This document shows, piece after piece, positions 29,790 through 37,398 of a DNA stretch of 64,000 nucleotides. The notes beneath the pieces are model-generated. The model ran no database searches, was not told the DNA's origin, and saw only the letters and a program-made list of their open reading frames with translations. Origin of the DNA: Reinekea marinisedimentorum (lineage in GTDB: Bacteria; Pseudomonadota; Gammaproteobacteria; Pseudomonadales; Natronospirillaceae); the NCBI RefSeq assembly GCF_004341165.1, contig NZ_SLZR01000003.1, forward strand, positions 310,001 to 374,000, read 5' to 3'. Position numbers and translations under genes: made by a program. The stretch's first letter is position 1. Every line of letters starts with the position of its first letter.

Positions 29790-30614
29790 ATGACAACCAA
29801 GACATCAGTTATTTCAAAAATTGCCGCACTGACACTGCTGATGCTTTCAGCCTTCTCAATAGCCAATACAGACGAGCGCTGGTTTCAGGTGGAGGTCATT
29901 CTGTTCAAAAATCCGGCATTAGAAACTGACAACCCCGAGATCTGGCCAACCTTCGCCAACATCGATCATCCGCTGTCTTTCATTGAACTGACCGGTATTG
30001 AGACTGAACCGGAAAGCCCGGAAGATGCCTTTTTTGCCAGCCAGGAACAAAACAATGAAGCCGAGACCGCACCAGCAGCGGACGGAACCCTGGTCCCCTT
30101 TCAGGTTCTGGGTGAAGAAGAATACAAACTGGCCGACGAATTAGCTGCCCTGACCCGCGGCACCCGCTATGAGCTGCTCTATCATCAGGTTTGGAACCAG
30201 CCGGTACCGGATCGTAACAGCGTTGTGCCCATTCACATTCAGGGCGGCGAAAAATTTGGCCGACAGTACGAGCTGCAGGGTTATATCAGCCTGTATGTTG
30301 AACGCTACCTGCACCTTTCAACCGATCTGCACCTGATTGAATACCAGATCAGTAATGATCCGTTCAGCGTTATCAAAGATGAAGAGTTCCAGCTGCCAAC
30401 TCTGAACCTGCAAAGCCAGAATAGTTTTTCAAACTTGCTGCTGAACGACGATTCGCCCTTCAGCAACCAGATTAACCAGCAAACCAATGAGTTTTATATT
30501 TCAGTGAAAGACGCCCAGCTGAAGGAGCGTCGCCGCATGCGCAGCAAGGAAATTCATTACCTGGATAACCCGGAATTCGGAATGCTGGTGTTAATCACAC
30601 CGATAGAACAGTAA
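29790..30614 (+). CDS. csiV: CsiV-family protein
   Basis: This 274-residue exported protein has the signal peptide MTTKTSVISKIAALTLLMLSAFSIAN, then the family opening RWFQVEVILFKN. RGTRYELLYHQVWNQPV and GYISLYVERYLHLSTDLHLIEY in the middle and the ending RSKEIHYLDNPEFGMLVLITP are also typical. Vibrio CsiV binds peptidoglycan and is needed for response to non-canonical D-amino acids. Its position right after mfd is the usual one in gammaproteobacteria. Two pairs of acidic stretches at residues 70-95 are low in complexity. Confidence 0.82.
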   Translation: MTTKTSVISKIAALTLLMLSAFSIANTDERWFQVEVILFKNPALETDNPEIWPTFANIDHPLSFIELTGIETEPESPEDAFFASQEQNNEAETAPAADGTLVPFQVLGEEEYKLADELAALTRGTRYELLYHQVWNQPVPDRNSVVPIHIQGGEKFGRQYELQGYISLYVERYLHLSTDLHLIEYQISNDPFSVIKDEEFQLPTLNLQSQNSFSNLLLNDDSPFSNQINQQTNEFYISVKDAQLKERRRMRSKEIHYLDNPEFGMLVLITPIEQ

Positions 30615-30632
30615 CAGTAAGCCAACAGTACC

Positions 30633-30654
30633 AAGCCCTTAGACATAAGGGCTT
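30633..30654 (+). terminator. Hairpin after csiV, adjacent to repeat copy 1
   Basis: AAGCCCTTA (30633-30641) pairs perfectly with TAAGGGCTT (30646-30654) around GACA. It is 19 nt after the csiV stop and abuts the palindromic repeat, but no T run follows. It corresponds in position to the hairpins flanking the other two repeat copies. Confidence 0.5.
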
Positions 30655-30657
30655 AAG

Positions 30658-30810
30658 TTGTTGATAAACCCCGCCGACAAAAAAGTATCACTTAAATGGA
30701 CCGCTGCAAGTATCGTCCTGATACGCTCGACGAAAACATCCATGTTTTCGACGTCCATTTAAGTGATACTTTTTCATCGTCTCGAAGACTGTGGCAACTT
30801 TGTCATCAGC
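30658..30810 (-). repeat. Intergenic palindromic element, copy 1 (inverted relative to copies 2 and 3)
   Basis: A 22-bp inverted repeat (30680-30701 with 30753-30774) encloses a 51-nt interior. Read on the minus strand, the interior is identical to copy 3 and differs from copy 2 only at the base where that copy's stem is broken. The stem differs from the other copies at one base pair, A-T instead of G-C, so both arms changed together. Conserved outer flanks extend the unit to about 153 nt. It lies between the convergent csiV and MTI phosphorylase genes. Only one side has a flanking hairpin (30633-30654); there is no duplicate on the other side. Confidence 0.85.
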
Positions 30811-30849
30811 CTGAACCCTCAGCCATGAGAGCTCTTATTGCCTCAGCGA

Positions 30850-31599
30850 CTATTGAGCAGAATCGCAAGCTAAGCGGGCAATGATGGCCCTGATACGCGA
30901 CATACCGATGTTCAGCTGTACCTGCATCATCTCCAGCGTCAACTCATCCTCAGTTTTGCCCGCCGCCCAGTTCACCACCAGTGACAGGCTGACGTATCGC
31001 ATATCCATTTCACACGCCAGCGCCGCTTCCGGCATGCCGGTCATACCAACGATGTCGCATCCATCACGCTCCATTCGGCTAATTTCTGCGGCTGTTTCCA
31101 GACGCGGACCCTGAGTAGCGCCATAGGTGCCACCGGTGATCAGCCGTTCCTGCACCGCGTTTGCAGCGCTTAATACCCGCTCTGCCAGTGCCGCACTGTA
31201 TGGCTGGCTAAAGTCGATGTGATGCAGCGGCGCAAAACTGCCGTCAAAAAAGGTATGCTCGCGGCCGTAGGTGTAATCAATAAGCTGGTCAGGCAACACC
31301 AGTGCTCCGGGTACCATTTCCGGCGTAATACCACCCACCGCATTCACAGCCAGAATATCCGTCACACCGGAATTCTTCAGCGCCCAAATATTCGCCCGGT
31401 AATTAATCAGGTGCGGAGGGACCTTATGAGGGTGACCGTGGCGCGGCAGGAAAAACAGCCGCACACCATCGATCTCGCCTTCCAGAACCGGCGACGAGGT
31501 TTTACCAAAGGGAGTTTCGGTTTCGTGAAGATTACAAACGGAAAGACCGGCCAGCTCCGTTAAACCGGTGCCGCCGATAATTGCCAATGAAGCAGTCAT
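30850..31599 (-). CDS. S-methyl-5'-thioinosine phosphorylase
   Basis: This 249-residue cytosolic purine-nucleoside phosphorylase belongs to the MTAP/PNP family. Motifs are IIGGTGLTELAGL at the N-terminus, RHGHPHKVPPHLINYRANIW, LAVNAVGGIT, GGTYGATQGPRLETAAEI and CDIVGMTGMPEAALACEM. It closely resembles the Pseudomonas aeruginosa enzyme that phosphorolyses methylthioinosine, made by deaminating methylthioadenosine, to hypoxanthine and methylthioribose 1-phosphate. An MTA phosphorylase (MtnP) is the alternative. The polyamine genes at 60-63 kb may supply precursor MTA. A tRNA-Arg gene lies upstream in the same direction. Confidence 0.85.
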   Translation of the reverse strand: MTASLAIIGGTGLTELAGLSVCNLHETETPFGKTSSPVLEGEIDGVRLFFLPRHGHPHKVPPHLINYRANIWALKNSGVTDILAVNAVGGITPEMVPGALVLPDQLIDYTYGREHTFFDGSFAPLHHIDFSQPYSAALAERVLSAANAVQERLITGGTYGATQGPRLETAAEISRMERDGCDIVGMTGMPEAALACEMDMRYVSLSLVVNWAAGKTEDELTLEMMQVQLNIGMSRIRAIIARLACDSAQ

Positions 31600-31634
31600 G
31601 AAGACTCCAGACAGCTATCTGCTGAAATTTGAAA

Positions 31635-31711
31635 TGGCGTCCCCTAGAGGATTCGAACCTCTGACCTACTCCTTAGGAGGGAGTCGCGCTATCCAGCTGT
31701 GCCAAGGGGAC
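31635..31711 (-). tRNA. tRNA-Arg, anticodon CCU
   Basis: The minus strand folds as a 77-nt cloverleaf. The acceptor stem is GTCCCCT with AGGGGAC, the discriminator is G and CCA is encoded. The anticodon stem ACTCC/GGAGT encloses the loop CTCCTAA (anticodon CCT), and the T-arm is AGAGG-TTCGAAT-CCTCT. It reads AGG codons. No integrase or duplicated 3' end is seen nearby, so it is not marked as an integration site. Confidence 0.95.
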
Positions 31712-31829
31712 GTTGGGCAGCGATTGTAACGGCCAAACCTTTACATTTAAAGACCAACTTCCCAAATGAACTGCAGTATTTCTTGCGTAAAAAATTTATA
31801 ATCGCGCTTTTATTTACGCCGGTAAGACG

Positions 31830-32375
31830 ATGACAACTTTCGATATTGATGAAATGGCAGATTGGTTAGAAGCTGAAGAGCGCTCTGAAGACTGCTTTGA
31901 TATTCACGGATTACACGGTTACCTGACCGCACTGTACCTTTGTGGCGAGCCACTCAGCGATGAATGGCTGAACTCCGCCATCGGACAGCCGCTAACAGAC
32001 CTGCCGGAAGATGAAGCGACTGCGTTTGCTAACGGTTGCGTGGCCCTGAGCAAGCAAATTGGTGATGAACTCTATTCAGACGACACAACCTCGCTCACCT
32101 TTGAGCCAACCCTGGAATGGAAAGATTCCGATATGGAAGCCTGGTGTCAGGGCTTTATGGAAGTGGTATTTGAACTGCCCGACGCCTGGGAGCACCCGAA
32201 CGAAGAGCAGTTATCATTACTGCTGTTGCCGATCGAAACCGCATCCGGCTATTTTGAAGATGAACCCGATTTCAAAAAGCTCTATCAGCAGCCAAAGCTG
32301 TTAAAGCAGATGTTCAATGACATTCCCGAAGTTCTCACCGACATCTACCTGCTGTTTAACGCACCCGCTAAATAA
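31830..32375 (+). CDS. YecA/YgfB-like UPF0149 family protein
   Basis: This 181-residue, strongly acidic all-helical protein has the UPF0149 pattern: an N-terminal DIHGLHGYLTALYLCGEPLSDEWL, a middle EAWCQGFMEVVFELPDAW and a C-terminal DIPEVLTDIYLLFNAPAK. The family is widespread in gammaproteobacteria and its function is unsettled. There is no C-terminal SEC-C zinc motif, so it is the short form. It is a single gene after the tRNA and converges on bolA. Confidence 0.8.
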   Translation: MTTFDIDEMADWLEAEERSEDCFDIHGLHGYLTALYLCGEPLSDEWLNSAIGQPLTDLPEDEATAFANGCVALSKQIGDELYSDDTTSLTFEPTLEWKDSDMEAWCQGFMEVVFELPDAWEHPNEEQLSLLLLPIETASGYFEDEPDFKKLYQQPKLLKQMFNDIPEVLTDIYLLFNAPAK

Positions 32376-32396
32376 GCGGTTCTGGCAACGGGAGGC

Positions 32397-32693
32397 TTAA
32401 TGCTTCCCGGCACAGCTCGGCGATTCCGGAGCTTCACCCTGCCACTCGGCCGGCGCATACAGATGCAGCGAAAGCGCATGCAGCCCGTCGCTGAACTCTT
32501 TTTCGAACAAGGCATAAATGTTCTGATGCCGCTTTACCCGGTTCAGCCCTTCAAAGGAATCTGAAACCATCACTACACGGAAGTGGGTTTCACGATTCGC
32601 AGGCCCGGAATGCATGTGGCTTTCGTTTTCTACGGTCAGATATTCCGGTGCAAATTTACTTAGTTTTTCGGTGATATTGTGCTGCAGGCTCAC
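32397..32693 (-). CDS. BolA-family protein
   Basis: This 98-residue protein is a BolA domain over most of its length: ENESHMHSGPANRETHFRVVMVSDSFEGLNRVKRHQNIY and LHALSLHLYAPAEW. The conserved RVKRHQ helix start and the invariant-type HALSLH histidine are present. BolA proteins partner with monothiol glutaredoxins and [2Fe-2S] clusters. It is the classical BolA subtype rather than IbaG. The next gene in the same direction is the exonuclease 80 nt upstream. Confidence 0.88.
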   Translation of the reverse strand: MSLQHNITEKLSKFAPEYLTVENESHMHSGPANRETHFRVVMVSDSFEGLNRVKRHQNIYALFEKEFSDGLHALSLHLYAPAEWQGEAPESPSCAGKH

Positions 32694-32773
32694 GGTTCCG
32701 CTCCTTTTTATAATTCATTCCGGAAGGTTAAACGGAACCGCGCGGGTTACTATTAAACTTTGGGATGAAGCGG

Positions 32774-33280
32774 TCAGCTCAGCTGCTCTTCAATAGCTGT
32801 TCGCTGAAAGGTCAGCTGCAGCAGATGGGCATCAATTTCAGCACGATGGTGGTTCCAGCCATACTTTTCGCGCAATTGAGCCTTGGTGTGATCCCAGTTT
32901 TCCAGCTGGAATTGAGTTAGGATGCGCGGCAGGGTTTCAAGCTTGAAGAACATTGAACACCCTGCGGTATAAAACAGCAGCGCCAGCCAGCCGGAGTCAA
33001 ACCCCCAGCCATCACTGTAAAGGATTTGACCTTCAAACTTCTCGTTCAGCTCGTCCGCGATCTGCTTGCAGGAAAGGCCCTTTTCGAACAGTTCTTCACG
33101 GCTGATTTTATGCAGTGCAGCGGCCTCTTCCTGCCAGTGAGTCCAGTCCGGTTCTGGCTTAACCAACCACGAATAGGTTTCACCGGTTTCACAGGCAACA
33201 CCGATTTCAATAGGATAACTACCCCGCCCAAAACCAGAAGCTTCTATATCCAGAATGGCGGGAATACGGACTCGAGGCAA
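32774..33280 (-). CDS. DEDDh 3'-5' exonuclease-like protein
   Basis: This 168-residue protein is a compact RNase T-like fold. Exo I is AILDIEASGFGRGSYPIEIG with Asp11 and Glu13, the Exo II region is YSDGWGFDSGWLALLF, and Exo III is HHRAEIDAHLLQ with the His and Asp of the DEDDh class. It lacks the polymerase-binding and zinc elements of larger family members. Substrate (RNA or single-stranded DNA) is unknown. It reads toward bolA. Confidence 0.78.
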   Translation of the reverse strand: MPRVRIPAILDIEASGFGRGSYPIEIGVACETGETYSWLVKPEPDWTHWQEEAAALHKISREELFEKGLSCKQIADELNEKFEGQILYSDGWGFDSGWLALLFYTAGCSMFFKLETLPRILTQFQLENWDHTKAQLREKYGWNHHRAEIDAHLLQLTFQRTAIEEQLS

Positions 33281-33389
33281 AGTAAAAACCTTTTGATGAT
33301 GAATTAAAAATAAATCAGGTAGCTAAAAAACTACTCAAATCAGCTACTTAGCAAAACAACCATGATAGATGATTCTATAGCATTAGGCA

Positions 33390-35069
33390 TTAGCTGCCTC
33401 CGGTAAATACTTCCTCAATTAAACCTAAGGTAAGCAGTTGCGGCAAAATATCCGCCTGTTGCTGACCGGCCGGATAATAAAGATAGAGTGGCACACCCTG
33501 CCGGTTATATTGTGCGATCAGCTGATCAATACTTGCAGAAGGCTCTGTCCAATCGGCACGCACCAGCAGCACGTTATGTTCAGCCACCAGCGTTTCGAAA
33601 CGACTGCCGGATAGCGCTATTTTTTCGTTGACCTTACAGGTAATACACCAGTCGGCAGTGACATCGATAAACACAGGTCTGTCCTTGTTTAATGCCTCAC
33701 TGACTATCTCCTCACTATAGTCGACCCAGAGCTGATCGGGCTTCGTTGTACTGAAAATAGACCAGGCAGCCGCCACTACGAGCAATAACTGAGCACCGCG
33801 TTTGGCCAGCGTACCTTGCGCAGTGCGCCCGGCTGACGAAAGCACCGGCCATACCGCCATGGCAATCAGCACCAGCCCTGTTCCAACCTTCAGCAACGCC
33901 AGCGAGCCATCCAGCTGAACCAGCAGCCACAACAGCCAAAGCGAGGTTAAAAACAGCGGGAATGCGAGGAATTGCTGAAAGCTGTGCATCCACTTGCCGG
34001 GCTTCGGTAAATAGCCAGCAAGCCGGGGCAGAAAACCGATGGCGAGCACGGGCAGTGAAAGCCCCAGGCCCATAAAGGCAAATATGAGCAGGCCAATCAA
34101 CGGCGATTGCGCCAGGGCAAAACCAATTGCCGTCCCCATAAATGGGGCGGTACAGGGCGTGGCCACGACAGTGGCCAGCACCCCGGTAAAGAACGAGCCG
34201 GTTAAGCCGGCTTTAGAGCTCAGGCTATCGCCCAGCCCCATCCAGCGGGAACTGACGGTCACGTAACCGCTCATGGTCAATGCCATCAGGAAGAACAACA
34301 CCACCAGAAATGAAACGAAAGCCGGCGATTGCAGCTGAAAACCCCAGCCAACCCAATCGCCAAAGCCACGGATCACCAGCAGCATCAGTGCCACCAGCAC
34401 AAAACTTAAAATGACGCCGGCACTGTAGGCCAAGGCATTGCTTCGCGACTCTGCAGCACTGTGGGAATGCCTGGCAATACTGAATGCCTTTATCGACAGT
34501 ACCGGAAACACACAGGGCATCAGGTTGAGAATAAACCCACCCAGCAGCGCAAATGCCGCCGCCGTAAGCGCCGTTGCGTAATTCAGCGGCTGATCGGCAG
34601 GGCCAGCCTGGCCAACATTGACCACCGGCCCGGCAGCGGCTGTAGCCGGCTTGTTGTAAGGCATGCCATCCAGCCCAAACAGTCGCTTCTGCGGGGCGTA
34701 ACATAGGCCCGCATCTGCACAGCCCTGATACGTCACCTCGAAGTAACCGGATTCAGCCGTAACCTGATGCGTGACTTCCATATAGCCATAAAACACGGCC
34801 AGATCTTCATTGAAGTTAGGGTCAAAGGTGATGATTTCATTCAGGCTGAATTTCGGCTCGGTCGCCTTCAAGCCATCAAAAGCCGTTAATTTGTATTTGT
34901 CTCTGTACAGGTAGTACCCGTCGCGAATTTCAAAATCGACATACAGCTCGGCACCGTTTCTGGAAACATTAACCTGAAACGCCTGATCGACCGGAACAAA
35001 CTCCTCTTCTGCAGCAACAAAAGAGCAAAGGGCCAGCGCAAAAAGAAATAGCCCGCACAACTGCTTCAT
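33390..35069 (-). CDS. dsbD: Thiol:disulfide interchange protein DsbD
   Basis: This 559-residue electron transporter carries reducing power from cytoplasmic thioredoxin to the periplasm. Signal peptide MKQLCGLFLFALALCSFVAA precedes the N-terminal alpha domain with the Cys pair in GCADAGLCYAP. The eight-helix beta domain carries its two redox cysteines in LNLMPCVFPVLSIKAF and VATPCTAPFMGTAIG. The C-terminal gamma domain is thioredoxin-like with DWCITCK. All six redox cysteines are present, so it is probably functional. It is monocistronic here. Confidence 0.96.
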   Translation of the reverse strand: MKQLCGLFLFALALCSFVAAEEEFVPVDQAFQVNVSRNGAELYVDFEIRDGYYLYRDKYKLTAFDGLKATEPKFSLNEIITFDPNFNEDLAVFYGYMEVTHQVTAESGYFEVTYQGCADAGLCYAPQKRLFGLDGMPYNKPATAAAGPVVNVGQAGPADQPLNYATALTAAAFALLGGFILNLMPCVFPVLSIKAFSIARHSHSAAESRSNALAYSAGVILSFVLVALMLLVIRGFGDWVGWGFQLQSPAFVSFLVVLFFLMALTMSGYVTVSSRWMGLGDSLSSKAGLTGSFFTGVLATVVATPCTAPFMGTAIGFALAQSPLIGLLIFAFMGLGLSLPVLAIGFLPRLAGYLPKPGKWMHSFQQFLAFPLFLTSLWLLWLLVQLDGSLALLKVGTGLVLIAMAVWPVLSSAGRTAQGTLAKRGAQLLLVVAAAWSIFSTTKPDQLWVDYSEEIVSEALNKDRPVFIDVTADWCITCKVNEKIALSGSRFETLVAEHNVLLVRADWTEPSASIDQLIAQYNRQGVPLYLYYPAGQQQADILPQLLTLGLIEEVFTGGS

Positions 35070-35199
35070 AAATAAACAACCTGAAAATATAATTTTAGTA
35101 AAGACGGCGCATGTTACTGAGGCCAGACGATAATTCCATGCTCGGGTTTAAATTTTGCTAACCTCGCAGCATTAAACCCCCTTACCAGGAAACTACCGA

Positions 35200-35547
35200 A
35201 TGTCCCGCCAGCCAGACACCAATGATTTACGCAAAGTACTTATCGCACATGCTCAACAACAACAAACCCTCGATTACAAAAGCTTGACCAAGCTGCTTGG
35301 CATTACCCCGCCAAACAGCATTCATCAAACCACGCAATTACTGGAGGCCTGCCAGCAGGATGATGCCCTGCTGCACCAGCCACAACTGGCCGCCATTGTT
35401 ATCAGCAAGGCGTCAGACCCGATTCCGCGCCCGGGGTTCTTCCAAACCTTAAAAAATTTAGGTATTTACTCCGGCAGCGAACAAGGCGCCGAGGCACAGA
35501 TGTGGCACCAGAACGAACTGGAGAAGGTATTTGAGTTCTATCGATAG
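35200..35547 (+). CDS. Small conserved protein of unknown function
   Basis: This 115-residue protein has no function I can name. The N-terminal LRKVLIAHAQQQQTLDYKSLTKLLGIT and NSIHQTTQLLEACQQDD look like a winged-helix-type fold, and the C-terminal half has AAIVISKASDPIPRPGFF and MWHQNELEKVFEFY. Proteins with this I.Y..L...LGI....SI......L....D..L and PGFF pattern occur in many proteobacteria. It converges on the YihY gene with a 5-nt gap and is divergent from dsbD. Confidence 0.7.
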   Translation: MSRQPDTNDLRKVLIAHAQQQQTLDYKSLTKLLGITPPNSIHQTTQLLEACQQDDALLHQPQLAAIVISKASDPIPRPGFFQTLKNLGIYSGSEQGAEAQMWHQNELEKVFEFYR

Positions 35548-35552
35548 CCCCG

Positions 35553-36359
35553 TCAGCTTCTGGCTGAACTCCACCAGCGCAACAACAGAGCCCCGTATAG
35601 CAGCAGGCTCCAGGCGGTTTGACACCATAATAAAAATAACGGAATCGCCGAAAACATACCGTATACCAGAGACCAATTGGGCAACGAGGTATACAACCAG
35701 GCAAACATCACCTTGAGCAAATAAAAGGCAGCCGTCACCAGAATAGAAACCGTCATATTGACCCTGATAGAAACCGTACCGCGACTGGCCAGCTGATAAA
35801 CCGCCACCAACAGCAACCACATGATCGGAATAGAGGTAAAGTGAATGCCCGGCAGCAGCTTCAGCAAGCCGGTGCCCAAAGCGATCTGCAGCAACACGAT
35901 GACGGTCATCAGCAGGGTCAGCGCGCCCACCAGCACAGGCATCACCCACAGGTAATGCAGCCAGCGCAGGGTTCCGCGGTGCTTTTCAACCTGAAACACA
36001 ACGTAAAGCGAGCTGTCTATACGGTTTACCAGAAACAATATGGAGCTGAAAAACATCAGCGCCGAAATAGCTTTCAGGTTTTCCGCCTCTACACTCCAGG
36101 TGGCAATATAGCTGCGCCAGACAATGGCCTGATTGGGTATCAGATAAGACAGCAGCTCATCGAGCATGCCAGAAATTTGTACCTGAAAGCTGGGCACCTG
36201 ACTGAGCAGCAGCCCAACACCACTGACAATGGGCACCAGCGCGAACAACGTTGTCAGCGTCAGTACCGAAGCGCGCTGCCCTATCAGGTTCACCATTGGC
36301 ATTTCAGCCTTCAGGAAATTGCGTACCTGTTTTTGAATCTCATACAATGGCGGTTTCAT
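35553..36359 (-). CDS. YihY/BrkB-family inner-membrane protein
   Basis: This 268-residue protein has about six membrane helices and the family pattern: RASVLTLTTLFALVPIVSG early, ISALMFFSSILFLVNRIDSSLYVVFQVEK in the middle and SLVYGMFSAIPLFLLWCQTAWSLLLYGALLL at the end. The family is annotated both as BrkB-like and as ribonuclease BN by historical error; no nuclease motif is visible. Function is unknown. It stands alone, facing away from arsC. Confidence 0.85.
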   Translation of the reverse strand: MKPPLYEIQKQVRNFLKAEMPMVNLIGQRASVLTLTTLFALVPIVSGVGLLLSQVPSFQVQISGMLDELLSYLIPNQAIVWRSYIATWSVEAENLKAISALMFFSSILFLVNRIDSSLYVVFQVEKHRGTLRWLHYLWVMPVLVGALTLLMTVIVLLQIALGTGLLKLLPGIHFTSIPIMWLLLVAVYQLASRGTVSIRVNMTVSILVTAAFYLLKVMFAWLYTSLPNWSLVYGMFSAIPLFLLWCQTAWSLLLYGALLLRWWSSARS

Positions 36360-36409
36360 CCAAAACTATTCATTAACGATCAATATAACAATCAGATACC
36401 GGAGAGCAC

Positions 36410-36754
36410 ATGAAAGCAACCATTTACCACAACCCGCGTTGTTCCAAATCCCGCCAGGCGCTGGCCCTGCTGGCCGATAAGCAAATTGAAACAGAAGTAC
36501 ATGAATATTTAAAATCCCCCCTGAACAGTAGTGAACTTACCGAGCTAATCAAGCTATTGGGGGTTAACGCCCACGATCTGCTGCGCACCAAAGAGGCGGA
36601 ATACAAAGAGGCTGGCCTTTCCAAAGACTCTTCTGAGTCAGAAATTATTGCAGCCCTGTGCAACACACCTAAGCTAATGGAAAGACCCATCGTGGTGACT
36701 GAAAAAGGCGCCCGTATTGGCCGCCCGACCGAAGCGATTGAAGAAATCCTGTAA
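36410..36754 (+). CDS. arsC: ArsC-family arsenate reductase (glutaredoxin type)
   Basis: This 114-residue thioredoxin-fold enzyme has the catalytic Cys11 in YHNPRCSKSRQAL and the active-site arginines in LLRTKEAEYKE and RPIVVTEKGARIGRP. ArsC reduces arsenate to arsenite with glutathione and glutaredoxin. No arsB, acr3 or arsR is nearby, so a housekeeping or other thiol role is possible. In many Pseudomonas-type genomes arsC is followed by wrbA and a DUF2069 gene; here a palindromic repeat replaces wrbA. Confidence 0.88.
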   Translation: MKATIYHNPRCSKSRQALALLADKQIETEVHEYLKSPLNSSELTELIKLLGVNAHDLLRTKEAEYKEAGLSKDSSESEIIAALCNTPKLMERPIVVTEKGARIGRPTEAIEEIL

Positions 36755-36758
36755 ACCA

Positions 36759-36778
36759 TGCCAGCTGCTTAGCTGGCT
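36759..36778. repeat. Left flanking hairpin of palindromic element copy 2
   Basis: TGCCAGCTGCTTAGCTGGCT folds as GCCAGCT/AGCTGGC around GCTT. It starts 4 nt after the arsC stop and is repeated exactly at 36940-36959 on the far side of the element, like a 20-nt target duplication. Confidence 0.8.
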
Positions 36779-36939
36779 CAGACTGATGATAAAGCTTCCA
36801 CAGCCTTCGAGCCGGTGAAAAGGTATCACTTAAATGGACGTCGAAAACATGGATGTTTTCGTCGAGCGTATCAGGACGATACTTGCAGCGCTCCATTTAA
36901 GTGATACCTTTTCGGCGGCGGGGGTTTATCGACAACCTG
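36779..36939 (+). repeat. Intergenic palindromic element, copy 2
   Basis: A 161-nt unit lies between the two exact 20-nt direct repeats. Core stem arms at 36818-36838 and 36892-36912 are perfectly inverted over 21 bp; the next pair is broken by a C at 36891, where copies 1 and 3 keep it. The interior is otherwise identical to the other copies. It sits between arsC and the DUF2069 gene, which point the same way, so it would be transcribed with them unless it terminates transcription. Confidence 0.85.
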
Positions 36940-36959
36940 TGCCAGCTGCTTAGCTGGCT
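36940..36959. repeat. Right flanking hairpin of palindromic element copy 2
   Basis: An exact second copy of the 20-nt hairpin at 36759-36778, in the same orientation, 181 nt downstream. It ends 35 nt before the DUF2069 start codon. Confidence 0.8.
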
Positions 36960-36994
36960 GTTCAACTTACAATTATTAATGGCACCTTAAACGA

Positions 36995-37396
36995 ATGAGC
37001 AATGCGCAGCTAAACCTGAACAAACAAATACGCTTACACTTCTTTCTGTTGATGGCAGCCGCCATTGCAGGCACCTTTCTATCGGGCCCATCCATCAACA
37101 GCATGCCAACGCTGCAATGGGTGGTATCGGGATTGCTGTTCGGCTTTATGGCCGTGCTGCCACTGCTGTTCTTCATCCCCACGGTATTAAAGCCGACGGT
37201 TCGCAGCCTTAGCTGGATGGGCTTTATGCTGTTGGCTTATCTGGTATGGGGCATAGTGAAAACCTTCACACCGGGCGGACTGATTGGCGGGCTGCTCATC
37301 TGCACCTTCAACATCACCACCTTTTTCTACATCATCCTCTGGCTGAGGCCCTTTAAGAAACAGGCCAAAGCCAGGAAAAAAGCCGAAAACCGCTAA
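36995..37396 (+). CDS. DUF2069 membrane protein
   Basis: This 133-residue inner-membrane protein has four predicted helices and a basic C-terminal tail (KKQAKARKKAENR). The FIPTVLKPTVRSLSWMGFMLLAY and TFNITTFFYIILWLRPFKK segments match the DUF2069 family, which is usually found beside wrbA and hda. Function unknown. It converges on the AraC-type regulator, ending 2 nt from it. Confidence 0.82.
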   Translation: MSNAQLNLNKQIRLHFFLLMAAAIAGTFLSGPSINSMPTLQWVVSGLLFGFMAVLPLLFFIPTVLKPTVRSLSWMGFMLLAYLVWGIVKTFTPGGLIGGLLICTFNITTFFYIILWLRPFKKQAKARKKAENR

Positions 37397-37398
37397 CC

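Noticed and set aside
30696-30776. A short open frame reading M(D/E)RCKYRPDTLDENIHVFDV, seen in all three palindromic elements
   Set aside because: The three copies are nearly identical in DNA, so the shared peptide simply reflects the repeat. There is no ribosome site, and the frame runs through a perfect inverted repeat into unrelated flanking sequence.
31635-31711. tRNA-Arg as an integration (att) site
   Set aside because: No integrase gene, no duplicated tRNA 3' end and no foreign-looking gene block on either side.
36779-36939. The palindromes as integron attC sites
   Set aside because: They have the size and symmetry of attC, but I see no consistent GTTRRRY/RYYYAAC core pair, no integrase and no cassette-like gene array; the neighbours are housekeeping genes in conserved order.
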